Source: Planctomycetota bacterium (GTDB lineage: Bacteria > Planctomycetota > Phycisphaerae > Phycisphaerales > Zrk34). From it: 64,000 nt of DNA. The stretch is taken from the NCBI GenBank assembly GCA_016125255.1, contig WGMD01000009.1, positions 1 to 64,000 on the forward strand. The letters run 5' to 3'. The position numbers and the translations under genes were made by a program. The first letter of the stretch is position 1, and each line of letters starts with the position of its first letter. Below the pieces are notes generated by a model, which worked only from the letters and a program-made list of their open reading frames with translations, was not told where the DNA came from and did no database searches. Below are positions 9,215 to 17,696 of the stretch, in pieces.

Positions 9215-10522
9215 ATGTCATCGCAACATTTGAATCGCCGCCGTTTCCTTGCCGCTTCCGCCGCCGCCTCGGCGTCCGCGCTGGCGGCGCCGTCGCTGCT
9301 CCGCGCCGCTGAGGCGAGCAAGTCGAAGGTCCCGCTGGGCAAGGCCGATCACTGCATCATGATCTGGCTCGGCGGCGGATTCTCGCAGATCGACACCTTC
9401 GATCCCAAACAGCTCGGCAATCCGGAAAAGAAGCAGGCCGGCTCGTACTACCCGAAGATCGCCACGGCCGTCAAAGGCGTCGAAGTGACCGAGCATCTGG
9501 CGAAGACGGCGAATCTGATGGACCGTTTCACCGCCGTGCGCACGGTGCATCATGAAGTCATCGACGAGCACGCCGCCGCGGTGAATCGCATGCACACCGG
9601 CCGCCCCACCAGCGGCGCGATCGTCTATCCGTCGATCGGCTCCATCGTCGCCGCCTGCAAGGGCGACGCCACCGCCTCTGTGCCGTCCTACGTCGTCGCC
9701 GGTTACCCGAACCTGACGCGCGGCCCCGGTTTCCTCGGCGCTCAGCACAGCTACATGTACCTCATCGACACCGACTCGGGCCCCGTCGGCCTGACGCGCC
9801 CCGATGACATTCCCGACGACCGCGCCGCACGCCGACAGGCCCTGCTCGGAAAACTCGAAGCCGGTTACACGCAGCGCATCGGCCCCGAAAAAGCCGTCGC
9901 CGCCTACAGCGCCACCAGCGACAAGGCCTTCCGTCTTTCCGGCCAGCAGTTCATGGACGTCTTCAATCTCAAAGAGGAATCCAAGTCGCTGCGCGAGTCC
10001 TACGGCGAGGAGTTCGGCCAGCGCTGCCTTCTGGCGCGCCGCCTGGTGCAGGCCGGCGTGAGCTTCGTCGAAGTCTCGCACAACCTCAACTTCGTCAACG
10101 GCACCGGCTGGGACGTGCACAACAAGGGCATCCTCAATCAGCATGTGCTCATCAAGCAGCTTGACGCCGCGCTGTCGACGCTCACGACGGACCTGGAGCG
10201 GTGCAAGATGCTCGACAAGACGCTGATCGTCGTCGCCGGGGAGTTCGGCCGGCCCGGCCACTTCGACGGCGGCGGCGGGCGCGGACATCACGGCAAATCC
10301 TTCACCGTCGTCCTCGGCGGCGGCGGACTCAATCACATGGGCGCCTACGGGCAGACCAACGAATTCGCCGAGGAAATCGTCTCCGACCCCGTCGGCGTCC
10401 CCGATGTTTTCGCCACGGTTTTCAACGCTTTGGGCATCAAGCCGTCCAAAACGCTGTATGATGGCGATCGCCCCGTGCCGATCACGGACATGGGCGCTCC
10501 CATCGCTCCGCTCTTTAGCTGA
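9215..10522 (+). CDS. DUF1501 family Tat-exported protein
   Basis: 435 residues. The twin-arginine signal [19 protein letters not shown] is followed by the DUF1501 domain, distantly related to the alkaline phosphatase/sulfatase fold, with [18 protein letters not shown] near the N-terminus, HNKGILNQH in the middle and [13 protein letters not shown] near the C-terminus. It follows the DUF1549/DUF1553 gene with a 15-bp gap, the usual pairing in planctomycetes, and both products should act outside the cytoplasm. The ATG is preceded by GCGAGGTGCGT. The substrate is unknown; a role in handling sulfated or complex sugars is only inferred from the company this family keeps. Confidence 0.92.
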   Translation: MSSQHLNRRRFLAASAAASASALAAPSLLRAAEASKSKVPLGKADHCIMIWLGGGFSQIDTFDPKQLGNPEKKQAGSYYPKIATAVKGVEVTEHLAKTANLMDRFTAVRTVHHEVIDEHAAAVNRMHTGRPTSGAIVYPSIGSIVAACKGDATASVPSYVVAGYPNLTRGPGFLGAQHSYMYLIDTDSGPVGLTRPDDIPDDRAARRQALLGKLEAGYTQRIGPEKAVAAYSATSDKAFRLSGQQFMDVFNLKEESKSLRESYGEEFGQRCLLARRLVQAGVSFVEVSHNLNFVNGTGWDVHNKGILNQHVLIKQLDAALSTLTTDLERCKMLDKTLIVVAGEFGRPGHFDGGGGRGHHGKSFTVVLGGGGLNHMGAYGQTNEFAEEIVSDPVGVPDVFATVFNALGIKPSKTLYDGDRPVPITDMGAPIAPLFS

Positions 10523-10547
10523 CAATTCGGCCTGAACCCGCCAAGGT

Positions 10548-10582
10548 CACACAACCGGAACGCTCGTCGTTCGGGTTGTGTG
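10548..10582. terminator. Hairpin after the DUF1501 gene
   Basis: Arms at 10548-10562 and 10568-10582 pair at 14 of 15 positions around a 5-nt loop. There is no clear T-run, so it may be a transcript-end stabiliser rather than a classical intrinsic terminator. Confidence 0.5.
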
Positions 10583-10614
10583 ATGCGCTTGCCGAATCGA
10601 GCGGAAACGAATGG

Positions 10615-10710
10615 GCCACGAAGGCGCGAAGACGTGAAGGAAGACAAAGACCATGATCTGAATTCAGGTCGATCGGTTTGCATTCCTTCGCGTCTTCGCG
10701 CCTTCGTGGC
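10615..10710. repeat. Long inverted repeat of the CTTCGCGTCTTCGCG type
   Basis: Arms at 10615-10642 and 10683-10710 match as an inverted repeat at 27 of 28 positions, with a 40-nt spacer. The words are degenerate direct repeats of TTCGCG. The element fills most of the gap between the DUF1501 and DUF1611 genes and looks like a dispersed intergenic repeat. Confidence 0.8.
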
Positions 10711-10752
10711 TACGTTCCGACCCCTCCCACGCGCTAATGGGTTGTCGCTACA

Positions 10753-11799
10753 ATGCCGCCCATGATTCGCAAGCTTGTCATTCTCACCGAAGGCGCGTCG
10801 GACCCGATTGGGGCGAAGACGGCCGTGTGCATCCTCCGTTACCGCCGCGAGCAGGTCGTCGCGGTGCTCGATTCGACGAACGCCGGGCGGACGACGGGCG
10901 ACGTGCTCGGCGTCGGGGGCGACCTGCCGATGATCGCGTCGCTCGATGAAGCCCCGGACGCCAACACGCTGCTGATCGGCATCGCCACCAGCGGCGGCAA
11001 GCTTCCGCCGCAGATGCGCACGACGATCATGAAGGCGATCGAGCGCGGGTGGAACATCGAAGCGGGGCTGCACCAGTTCCTGTCCGACGATGTAGAGTTC
11101 GTCGCCGCGGCCAAACGGAGCGGGTCCACGCTGCGCGACGTGCGCAAAAATTCGGAGCGCGACGTGTCGACCCGGCAGGGCATCGACGAACGCTGCCTGC
11201 GCATCGCCACCGTGGGACACGATTGCAGTTGCGGCAAGATGATCACGAGCGTCGAGGTCACCAACGACCTCGTCCGCCGCGGCGTCGACGCCAAGTTCGT
11301 CGCCACCGGCCAGACCGGCATCCTCGTCGAAGGCGACGGCTGCCCCATCGACTGCGTCGTCGCCGACTTCGTCAACGGCGCCGCGGAAAAGCTCGTCAAG
11401 GCGAACCAGCACCATCAGGTGATGCTCATCGAGGGGCAGGGCAGTCTGGTGCAGCCGCGGTATTCGTCGGTCACGCTGGGGCTTTTGCACGGGTCGATGC
11501 CGCACGGGATGATCATGTGCTACGAAGTCGGCCGCACGCGCGTGCACAACATGACGCACATCGAGATTCCGCCGCTGGAGTTGATCATCGAGACGTACGA
11601 GCGGATGGCGAACCTGATGCACCCGAGCAAGGTGATCGCCATCGCCATGAACAGCCGCAAATGCACCGATGACGAAGCAGCGGCGGAGCGCGATCGCATG
11701 AAGCATCGCTTTGGCCTGCCGGTGTGCGATCCGATTCGACACGGCCCCGGCGAGCTCGTCGATGCGGTGTTGTCGCTCAAAGCTCAATTGGGAAAGTGA
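10753..11799 (+). CDS. dgcN: DUF1611 family protein, probable D-glutamate N-acetyltransferase
   Basis: 348 residues. The N-terminal half is Rossmann-like. A P-loop-like segment VGHDCSCGKM (about residues 156-165) is typical of DUF1611, and the conserved LIEGQGSLVQPRYSSVTLGL follows. Characterised members (DgcN) act on D-glutamate together with an enolase-superfamily racemase/epimerase (DgcA). The next gene here is exactly such an enzyme, which supports the assignment. The two would interconvert or consume D-glutamate or N-acetyl-glutamate, perhaps released from peptidoglycan or dipeptides. A second ATG at 10762 (MIRKLVILTEGA) is an equally good start. The precise reaction in this organism is inferred. 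Confidence 0.8.
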   Translation: MPPMIRKLVILTEGASDPIGAKTAVCILRYRREQVVAVLDSTNAGRTTGDVLGVGGDLPMIASLDEAPDANTLLIGIATSGGKLPPQMRTTIMKAIERGWNIEAGLHQFLSDDVEFVAAAKRSGSTLRDVRKNSERDVSTRQGIDERCLRIATVGHDCSCGKMITSVEVTNDLVRRGVDAKFVATGQTGILVEGDGCPIDCVVADFVNGAAEKLVKANQHHQVMLIEGQGSLVQPRYSSVTLGLLHGSMPHGMIMCYEVGRTRVHNMTHIEIPPLELIIETYERMANLMHPSKVIAIAMNSRKCTDDEAAAERDRMKHRFGLPVCDPIRHGPGELVDAVLSLKAQLGK

Positions 11800-11894
11800 A
11801 CCGCCAAGACGCAGAGGACGCAGAGGAAAAATGCTATGAGGGATTTCTCGGCGTTCTCAGCGTCTCGGCGGCCAATCGGCTTGGTCTTTTCATC

Positions 11895-12908
11895 ATGAAG
11901 CTCACCCTTCGCACCTACACGCTGCCGCTTGAGTACGCCTTCACCACGGCGCATCATTCCAAGACGCATGCGCAGACCGTGATTGTCGAACTGGCCGACG
12001 GCGAACTTCGCGGATACGGCGAAGCGCCGGACAATTTTTACTTCAATGCGACGCCCGACAAGACCCTCGCCGCGATCGAATCGGTGCGGGAGATTGTCGA
12101 ACGCGCCCCGCTCGATCCCCGGAACTTTTATGAGGCGCTGCGCGAACCGTTGTCGCGACATCCGTTCGCGCTGTGCGCGCTGGATGAGGCGATGTGGGAT
12201 ATGCACGGCAAATCGATGGGCAAGCCGCTGTGGGAAATTTGGGGGCTTGCGGCGCCGGGCGGGCTGGTCAGCGATTACACCATCGGGCTCGACACGCTGG
12301 AGGCGATGAAGGGGAAACTCGCCGATCACGCGGGCTGGCCGGTGTACAAGATCAAGCTGGGGACGGACGACGATGTGCGGATCGTGCGCGAGCTGCGGGG
12401 GACGACGGACGCGGTGTTGCGCGTCGATGCGAACTGCGCATGGAGCGCCGAGCAGACGGTTGAGAACGCCGCGGCGCTGGCGGCATTGAACGTCGAGTTC
12501 ATCGAGCAGCCGATGAAGGCGGACCAGTGGGACGCGATGGAGAAGGTCCATGCGGCGTCGGCGCTGCCGATCATTGCGGACGAGAGCTGTTTATCGATGG
12601 CGGATGTGGAGCGATGCGCGGGGCGGTTCGCGGGCGTAAATGTGAAGCTGACCAAGAGCGGCGGGCTGACGCCGGCGCTGGCGATGCTGCGGCGGGCACG
12701 CGAGTTGGGATTGCGAACGATGGTCGGATGCATGACGGAGACGACGATCGGCATCAGTGCGGCGGCGCAGCTTGTTCCGCTCCTGGACTATGCGGACATG
12801 GATGGGGCGACGCTTTTGGCGGAGGACGTTGCGACGGGGACGCGCCTGGAAAAAGGGCGCATCGTTTTTACCGATGCGCCCGGGTGCGGAGGGGAACTGG
12901 TTTGCTGA
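11895..12908 (+). CDS. dgcA: Enolase-superfamily epimerase (dipeptide epimerase / DgcA-like)
   Basis: 337 residues. It has a capping domain followed by a modified TIM barrel of the mandelate-racemase type. The acid/base lysine motif is seen as YKIKLG (about 153-158), metal-ligand segments as LRVDANCAW, FIEQPM and IIADES, and the second lysine in VKLTKSGG. This order fits L-Ala-D/L-Glu epimerase-type enzymes and the N-acetyl-glutamate racemase DgcA. It follows the DUF1611 gene on the same strand with a 95-bp gap that carries a degenerate repeat resembling the 10615-10710 element. Substrate choice between a dipeptide and N-acetyl-D-glutamate cannot be settled from sequence alone. Confidence 0.85.
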   Translation: MKLTLRTYTLPLEYAFTTAHHSKTHAQTVIVELADGELRGYGEAPDNFYFNATPDKTLAAIESVREIVERAPLDPRNFYEALREPLSRHPFALCALDEAMWDMHGKSMGKPLWEIWGLAAPGGLVSDYTIGLDTLEAMKGKLADHAGWPVYKIKLGTDDDVRIVRELRGTTDAVLRVDANCAWSAEQTVENAAALAALNVEFIEQPMKADQWDAMEKVHAASALPIIADESCLSMADVERCAGRFAGVNVKLTKSGGLTPALAMLRRARELGLRTMVGCMTETTIGISAAAQLVPLLDYADMDGATLLAEDVATGTRLEKGRIVFTDAPGCGGELVC

Positions 12909-12914
12909 GTCGGC

Positions 12915-14150
12915 TCAGAGGGCCGGTGGCGGGCCGTCGCCGCGCGGGGGCGGCGGGGGGCCTTCGCGATCGGGCGGGCCATCGGGGCGCTGGCCGTCGC
13001 GCGGATGTTCATGGCGATCGCCTTCGCCGTCGACGTGCACGCTGATGTGCGCCTGGCGTTCGAGTCGGTTGACCTTGTCGCGGACCTCGGCGGGAATCTT
13101 GGCTCGTTCCTCTTCGGTGTTGATCGGGCCGTCGAAGAGGACCTTGCCGGCCTTGTCCTTGGCGACGAGCGAGCGCTTGCCGTCGTTGACGGTGATGGAC
13201 AGGGTGTGATCATCATCGGAGTAGCTGAGCGACATGGACTGGACGCCGATGACGGAGTCGCCGGGGCCGCCGTGTTCGTGGCGTGCGTGGTCGTCGCCGG
13301 GGCGTCCGCCGTCGGCGCCGCCGCGCATCATGCCCGGTCCGCGCATGTTGCCCATCTGATTCTGCATGCGTTCGATGATGCGGTCGACCTGCTCGCGGCT
13401 GAGGCCGGATTCACGAAGCCGATCGCGCATTTCGTCGAGCATCTTGTTGCGCATCTCGGGGTTCATGGGCATCATGCCCGGACCCATCATGCGATGGTCC
13501 ATTCCCGGACCGCCTGGCGCGCCAGGAGCGCCGTGCCCGTCATGACCATCGTGTCCATCACGCCCGCGGCCGTCAGGGCCCTGTCCGCCGGGCCCGCGCC
13601 CTTCCGGACCGCCGCCGGGACCGAACATCTGCATCGGCGGACGATCCTCGATCATCTTCTTGGCCAGCTTGGCGCTGACATCCTTGGCCTCGCCGGCATG
13701 GATGATCGTCAGCTTGACGTCCTGGCCTTCCTTGTGCGACTGGATGAGCGTGCGAAGCTGTTCGGGGTTGACGAGCAGTTGATCGCCGAGCTTCTGAAGG
13801 ACGTCGAACCTGGCGATGCCGGCGGCGGCGGCGGGGGAGCCGTCCTCGACATACTCGACGAGCAGGCCGGTGCCTTCGGGGAGCTTGAGCTGCGCCGCCA
13901 GCGGGGCGGGCAACGGGCCGGTGGCGATGCCCAGGTACGTCACCTCGCGCTGGCGCGGGGGGCCATCGTGATCATGCCCGGGACCGCCCGGGCCTCCGCG
14001 TCCGTCTTCGGGTCCGCGCGGCGGACGACCGTCGCGCGGCGGGGGTCCGTCCTGAGGTCCGCCCTCCGGCGGCGGCGGCGGGGCGGCGAAGGCGAGCGAC
14101 GTGCTGAGTGCGAACGTCACCACGGCGGCTTGTTTGAGCCAGCGATTCAT
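12915..14150 (-). CDS. Secreted PDZ-domain protein with His/Gly/Pro/Asp-rich linkers
   Basis: 411 residues. A signal peptide ends near SLAFA. A Pro/Gly/Asp-rich linker with GHDHDG precedes a PDZ-like domain (about 70-165: YLGIATGPL, GTGLLVEYVEDGSPAAAAGI, DVLQKLGDQLLVNPEQL). A second low-complexity linker has repeated H-D-G triplets. Next is a Met- and Arg-rich amphipathic region (about 220-270), a small beta-rich segment, and another Gly/Pro/Asp tail. It is the last gene of an ECF sigma/anti-sigma-like operon, so it is probably an envelope protein induced by that sigma factor. The His-rich stretches suggest metal binding, which is inference. Confidence 0.8.
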   Translation of the reverse strand: MNRWLKQAAVVTFALSTSLAFAAPPPPPEGGPQDGPPPRDGRPPRGPEDGRGGPGGPGHDHDGPPRQREVTYLGIATGPLPAPLAAQLKLPEGTGLLVEYVEDGSPAAAAGIARFDVLQKLGDQLLVNPEQLRTLIQSHKEGQDVKLTIIHAGEAKDVSAKLAKKMIEDRPPMQMFGPGGGPEGRGPGGQGPDGRGRDGHDGHDGHGAPGAPGGPGMDHRMMGPGMMPMNPEMRNKMLDEMRDRLRESGLSREQVDRIIERMQNQMGNMRGPGMMRGGADGGRPGDDHARHEHGGPGDSVIGVQSMSLSYSDDDHTLSITVNDGKRSLVAKDKAGKVLFDGPINTEEERAKIPAEVRDKVNRLERQAHISVHVDGEGDRHEHPRDGQRPDGPPDREGPPPPPRGDGPPPAL

Positions 14151-14178
14151 GTCGAGTCCTTTCGGATGTTGGCCCGTC

Positions 14179-14685
14179 TTAATCGACGGACATGGCGGTT
14201 AAGATGACCGTCTGCGTGGGGATCGTCATCTCCATGCGGACGTTGTGAACGGGGTCAATCCACGCCGTGGTGCGAACGCTCTCGTGCACCACGGGAATCA
14301 TCGGCACATTGTCATCGACGTAGACCAGGTCGCCGGGCGTGGCGGTTTCGTAGGTCGTGTCGATGCGGATCGGTTCGTCAGCGTCGAATTCGTCGGCCTG
14401 CGAAGCGGTCGTCGTGTTCTGGTCCGGCGCGGTGACGGGCGCGACGGCGACGGGGCGCGTCATCGGCTGCGTCGAAACGCCGGCGGTGTTGAGCATCATG
14501 GCGAAACCGATCGACGCGGCCATGGCCGTGCCCGCGGCGGCGAAGATCAATAGCGGACGCCATCGCAGCGGCGCCCCTGGAAGCGGCGGCTTGTTCGCCA
14601 CCGTCGCCGACACACGCTCATCGAGCGATGCGGACGGCTTGACGAGCGGCTGGGCCTTGAGCAGGTTTTCGATGTCGCAGTTCAT
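14179..14685 (-). CDS. Single-pass membrane protein, putative anti-sigma factor
   Basis: 168 residues. A cytoplasmic N-terminus (about 1-43) is followed by one membrane helix (LLIFAAAGTAMAASIGFAMML, about 46-66) and a Thr/Asp-rich periplasmic tail. Its start overlaps the sigma gene upstream by ATGA, the usual arrangement for an ECF sigma factor and its anti-sigma partner. No zinc-binding HxxxCxxC motif is visible, so it is not a classical ZAS-type anti-sigma factor. The role rests mainly on position and topology. Confidence 0.65.
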   Translation of the reverse strand: MNCDIENLLKAQPLVKPSASLDERVSATVANKPPLPGAPLRWRPLLIFAAAGTAMAASIGFAMMLNTAGVSTQPMTRPVAVAPVTAPDQNTTTASQADEFDADEPIRIDTTYETATPGDLVYVDDNVPMIPVVHESVRTTAWIDPVHNVRMEMTIPTQTVILTAMSVD

Positions 14686-15206
14686 ACGAGACTCTCCACG
14701 CTTGCACGCAGCCGGTCCAATCCCCGGCGGTACCGGCTGCTGATCGTCGACAGCGGCTCCTGATGCGCCGCGGCGATCTGTTCGAAGGTCAGGTTGCCGT
14801 AGAGCTTCATGACGATGACCTGTCGTTGGTCATCCGGTAATTGCTCCAGCGCTTCGCGCACCAGCCGATCCCGCTCCGCGTCGGCCGCTTCATGCATCGG
14901 CGTCGCCGCGGGCGAAACCGGGGCGGCGAAGATCGATGACTCACTGCGGTCCTTCGGGCGCCGGCGAAGCTGATCGATCGCGGCGTTGCGCACGGAGGCG
15001 AACACATACGCCACCGGATCCCCGCTCCGCTGGCTCGTCGAACGGCAGAGGCGAACGAACGCCTCATGCACCGCGTCCTCGGCGAGCTCCGGCCGACGCG
15101 TGATCGTCAACGCCAGCGTGAACAGGCCTTGGCGATGCTCGGTGTAAATCTGTTCCAGTCCGGCCATCCGCGGGTCCTGTCTGCGTGGCGCTTCTGAAAT
15201 GAACAC
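14682..15206 (-). CDS. ECF sigma factor (RpoE-like)
   Basis: 174 residues. Region 2 shows LAEDAVHEAFVRLCR and PVAYVFASVRNAAIDQLRRR. Region 4 shows LEQLPDDQRQVIVMKLYGNLTFEQIA and a helix-turn-helix ending STISSRYRRGLDRLR. It belongs to a different ECF group from the five cassette sigma factors. It heads a three-gene minus-strand operon with a membrane protein and a PDZ protein, and is divergent from the sulfatase-like gene. A shorter start at Met14 (15167) is possible. Confidence 0.9.
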   Translation of the reverse strand: MFISEAPRRQDPRMAGLEQIYTEHRQGLFTLALTITRRPELAEDAVHEAFVRLCRSTSQRSGDPVAYVFASVRNAAIDQLRRRPKDRSESSIFAAPVSPAATPMHEAADAERDRLVREALEQLPDDQRQVIVMKLYGNLTFEQIAAAHQEPLSTISSRYRRGLDRLRASVESLV

Positions 15207-15333
15207 GCTGAGTCCGGCTCATTTTACGCAAGGAATTTTCGGGAAGACGACCTCCGCCCCGCCGATCCGACCGCCCGGTTTTCCGGTCAAGCGGCGGCGT
15301 CCAAACGCCGAAAAATGCTAGACGGGTCGTTCT

Positions 15334-16677
15334 ATGCGCAAAGATCGCAACATTGTGCTGGTGGTGGGTGGCGGATTACGCCAGGATGTGGCGTTCGGCA
15401 CGGGGACGTGGGCCGTACGGACGCCGAATCTCGACGCCTTCGCCGCCGACGGGCTGAAGCTGGGCCTGATGGCCGCTTCGCCGGCCGCCACGCCTTCGCT
15501 GGTGAGTCTTTTTACCGGGCTTCACCCCCGCCAGCACGGGTTACTGGACGAAGGGGCGACGGTGGGCCGGCTGCACGGCTGGCTCGGTCGATTCGTCGAA
15601 GCCGGCTACTACACCGCCGGCGTCGGCCGCGTCGCCCTCATCGCCGACCACCTCAACGAGGCCGCCGTCGTCAATGACATCGCCTCCCCGTGGTCAGGCC
15701 AGTGCGCCTACATGCGTTACCTCAAATCGCGCGGCCTCGTCGACCGCGTCACCAAGCAGCGCAACCAGCGATTCTCCACCAAGCCCTTCGCCTACGACAA
15801 CTTCGGCCTGACCGCGCCCAGCGACGACGTCGACGGGTTCATCACACAACAGTCCCTCATGCTCATCGAGAGTCTCCCGCAGGATAAGCCCTGGATCCTC
15901 GTCATCGCCTACACCGGCCCCGGCAACGACCTGCCCGCGCCCCCGGCTTACCTCGCCAAGGTCAAGCCCGACAAACTTGGCGGCGGATTCGTCCCGCTCG
16001 ATCAGCGCTCCAGCGACGACTACGCCGATTGTCCGTATCCCCGGGCGCTGTTGCAGCAACTCGATACGAAAACGATGGCGACGATCCGTCACCATTATCT
16101 CGGCCGTGTCGCCATGTTCGACAACATGATGGGCCTGCTCGCCGACACGCTCGACCGCTGCGGGCACGGCGAGCGGACATGGGTCGCCATCACGTCCGAC
16201 CGCGGCAAGCTGCTGGGCGAACGAGGTCTGTTGGGGCATCGCTCGATGCTTCGACCCGCGGTCGAAGTGCCGCTGTGGCTTTTGCCGCCGCAGGGCGTCA
16301 AGCGATTCCCCGATCCGCCCCAGCACGGACTGATGAGCACCACCGACCTCGCCGCCACGCTCTGCATGATCGGCGCCGTCGACGCCCCGCATGGCTCGCG
16401 CGGTCAATGTCTTCTGCCGGCGATGCACAACCGCCCCGTCGGCCGCGAGTCCGTCATCAGCGAATACGGCACGCGGCTGCTGCTGGCCACGCAGCGGCAC
16501 CGCGTCGTCTTCGACATCGAAACCGATCAGCCGCGCTCGCTCTTTGACATCGTCAAGGACCCGCGCCAGCAGAACGACCTCATCGGCCGCCCCGACGAAC
16601 TGGTCCTGCTCGATATGCTGCGCTATCAGCTCGCCGGCGCGCTATTGCCGCTGCGCCCCACGCGCTGGGCGGCGTGA
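15334..16677 (+). CDS. Sulfatase-fold protein lacking the catalytic residues
   Basis: 447 residues with the order of a type I sulfatase: N-terminal NIVLVV strand, the FGly region read as ATPSLVSLFTGLHPRQHG, central ILVIAYTGPGND, then TSDRGKLLGERGLLGHRS and a C-terminal subdomain. Active sulfatases have C/S-x-P-S-R; here the Cys position is Ala and the Arg is Leu. The first metal-binding Asp pair (usually ADDLR) is replaced by GGGLR, and the usual SDHG is SDRG. No secretion signal is visible. It is probably a pseudoenzyme or an enzyme with altered chemistry. It is a single gene in a region of minus-strand operons. Confidence 0.8.
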   Translation: MRKDRNIVLVVGGGLRQDVAFGTGTWAVRTPNLDAFAADGLKLGLMAASPAATPSLVSLFTGLHPRQHGLLDEGATVGRLHGWLGRFVEAGYYTAGVGRVALIADHLNEAAVVNDIASPWSGQCAYMRYLKSRGLVDRVTKQRNQRFSTKPFAYDNFGLTAPSDDVDGFITQQSLMLIESLPQDKPWILVIAYTGPGNDLPAPPAYLAKVKPDKLGGGFVPLDQRSSDDYADCPYPRALLQQLDTKTMATIRHHYLGRVAMFDNMMGLLADTLDRCGHGERTWVAITSDRGKLLGERGLLGHRSMLRPAVEVPLWLLPPQGVKRFPDPPQHGLMSTTDLAATLCMIGAVDAPHGSRGQCLLPAMHNRPVGRESVISEYGTRLLLATQRHRVVFDIETDQPRSLFDIVKDPRQQNDLIGRPDELVLLDMLRYQLAGALLPLRPTRWAA

Positions 16678-16690
16678 GGCCGTCGATAGA

Positions 16691-16803
16691 AATGACCAAT
16701 GACCAAATCCCAATGACCAAAGGAATGCTCAAAGGCCCAATGTCAAAATGAAAGGCCGCAGGCCGTTCCAACCTTGGTCATTGGTGCTTGCACATTGGTC
16801 ATT
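16691..16803. repeat. Inverted repeat of the AATGACCAATG type
   Basis: The two ends (16691-16721 and about 16768-16803) carry AATGACCAATG and CCAATGACCAA words in opposite orientation. The element lies between two convergent genes. It contains no open gene and resembles dispersed repeats that often surround genes in environmental bacterial genomes. Confidence 0.7.
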
Positions 16804-16816
16804 CCGCCCCGCGACC

Positions 16817-17530
16817 TCACGGCACGTAAATCTGCTGAAAATAATCGAGGTCCACGTTGTTGGGCGCGTAGGTGTAAAAGCCGGTGATCTTCGTCGTCGC
16901 GGGGTTCTGGAAGCGATAAAACTCGACGTGCCCGTCGCAGAAGCTCATGACGTTCGAGTCATCGAAGTGCCAGGACGCGGGCCAGTCGATCCAGTATTCC
17001 TTGTGGGTCGGATCGGTGGCGGGATAGATGGCCCACGCGCCGAGGTTCGCGCCGCGCGGGTCGGCTTCGTCGAGCGTGAGCAGGCGTCGCGATGCGCCGA
17101 TGACGCTGCCCATCGACTGCACCGGCGTGATGTACCAGCCGCCGATGCCGCCGACGTACATGCTCATTGAATAGCTCCGCAGATATCCGCGCGGATCGAC
17201 CGGGCAACGGTAAATGTCGACGTTGTTGAGATAGGTCCAGAGCTTGCCGTCCTTGAGGTCCTGCTCGGTTTCGGGGACATGTCCGCTGTGAGGATTGGTC
17301 CATGCGTATGTGCTATTGACGCTGCAGTGCGACCCGACAAGCTGGGAGTTGTTATCGGTGGCGTAGCTCAGCCATGCGACGGCGATCTGCCGCTGGCGCG
17401 CCATACACACGGCGGCCTTCGCAGTCTGCATCGACCGGCTCAGCGAAGGCAGGAGCATCGCCACCAGCAGCGCGATGATCGTCATCACCACCAGTAGCTC
17501 GATCAAGGTAAACGCGCATCTGCGTCGCAT
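16817..17530 (-). CDS. Type II pseudopilin (cassette B)
   Basis: 237 residues from [13 protein letters not shown]: a six-residue leader, the prepilin peptidase site before Phe, one hydrophobic helix (about 7-29), and a globular domain ending with SFCDGHVEFYRFQN, the DG-H-V form of the family's C-terminal motif. Several cysteines (C6, one in VCMARQ, one in YRCPVDP) may be structural. It is the last gene of cassette B, 166 bp after the sorted-protein gene, and a GC hairpin precedes its start. It likely forms part of a pseudopilus used for export. Confidence 0.87.
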   Translation of the reverse strand: MRRRCAFTLIELLVVMTIIALLVAMLLPSLSRSMQTAKAAVCMARQRQIAVAWLSYATDNNSQLVGSHCSVNSTYAWTNPHSGHVPETEQDLKDGKLWTYLNNVDIYRCPVDPRGYLRSYSMSMYVGGIGGWYITPVQSMGSVIGASRRLLTLDEADPRGANLGAWAIYPATDPTHKEYWIDWPASWHFDDSNVMSFCDGHVEFYRFQNPATTKITGFYTYAPNNVDLDYFQQIYVP

Positions 17531-17548
17531 ACGTGCTCTCGCATTGCC

Positions 17549-17565
17549 GCCGCTCAACGAGCGGC
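17549..17565. other. Hairpin before pseudopilin B
   Basis: A 7-bp perfect stem (GCCGCTC against GAGCGGC) with a 3-nt loop lies 19 bp upstream of the pseudopilin start. The same stem and loop precede pseudopilin C (44492-44510). It may tune transcript stability or expression of the last cassette gene. Confidence 0.6.
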
Positions 17566-17696
17566 CCGTCCCGACCATCCGACCTGCAAAGCATTCGATC
17601 GACTCTCATCGATCGAACGCTGATTTCATCGCGCGCCGCCTGCTCGAAACGTTCGAGCTTGAACCCGCCAGAGTTCCCGCAGGCGCGCGATGCTTT

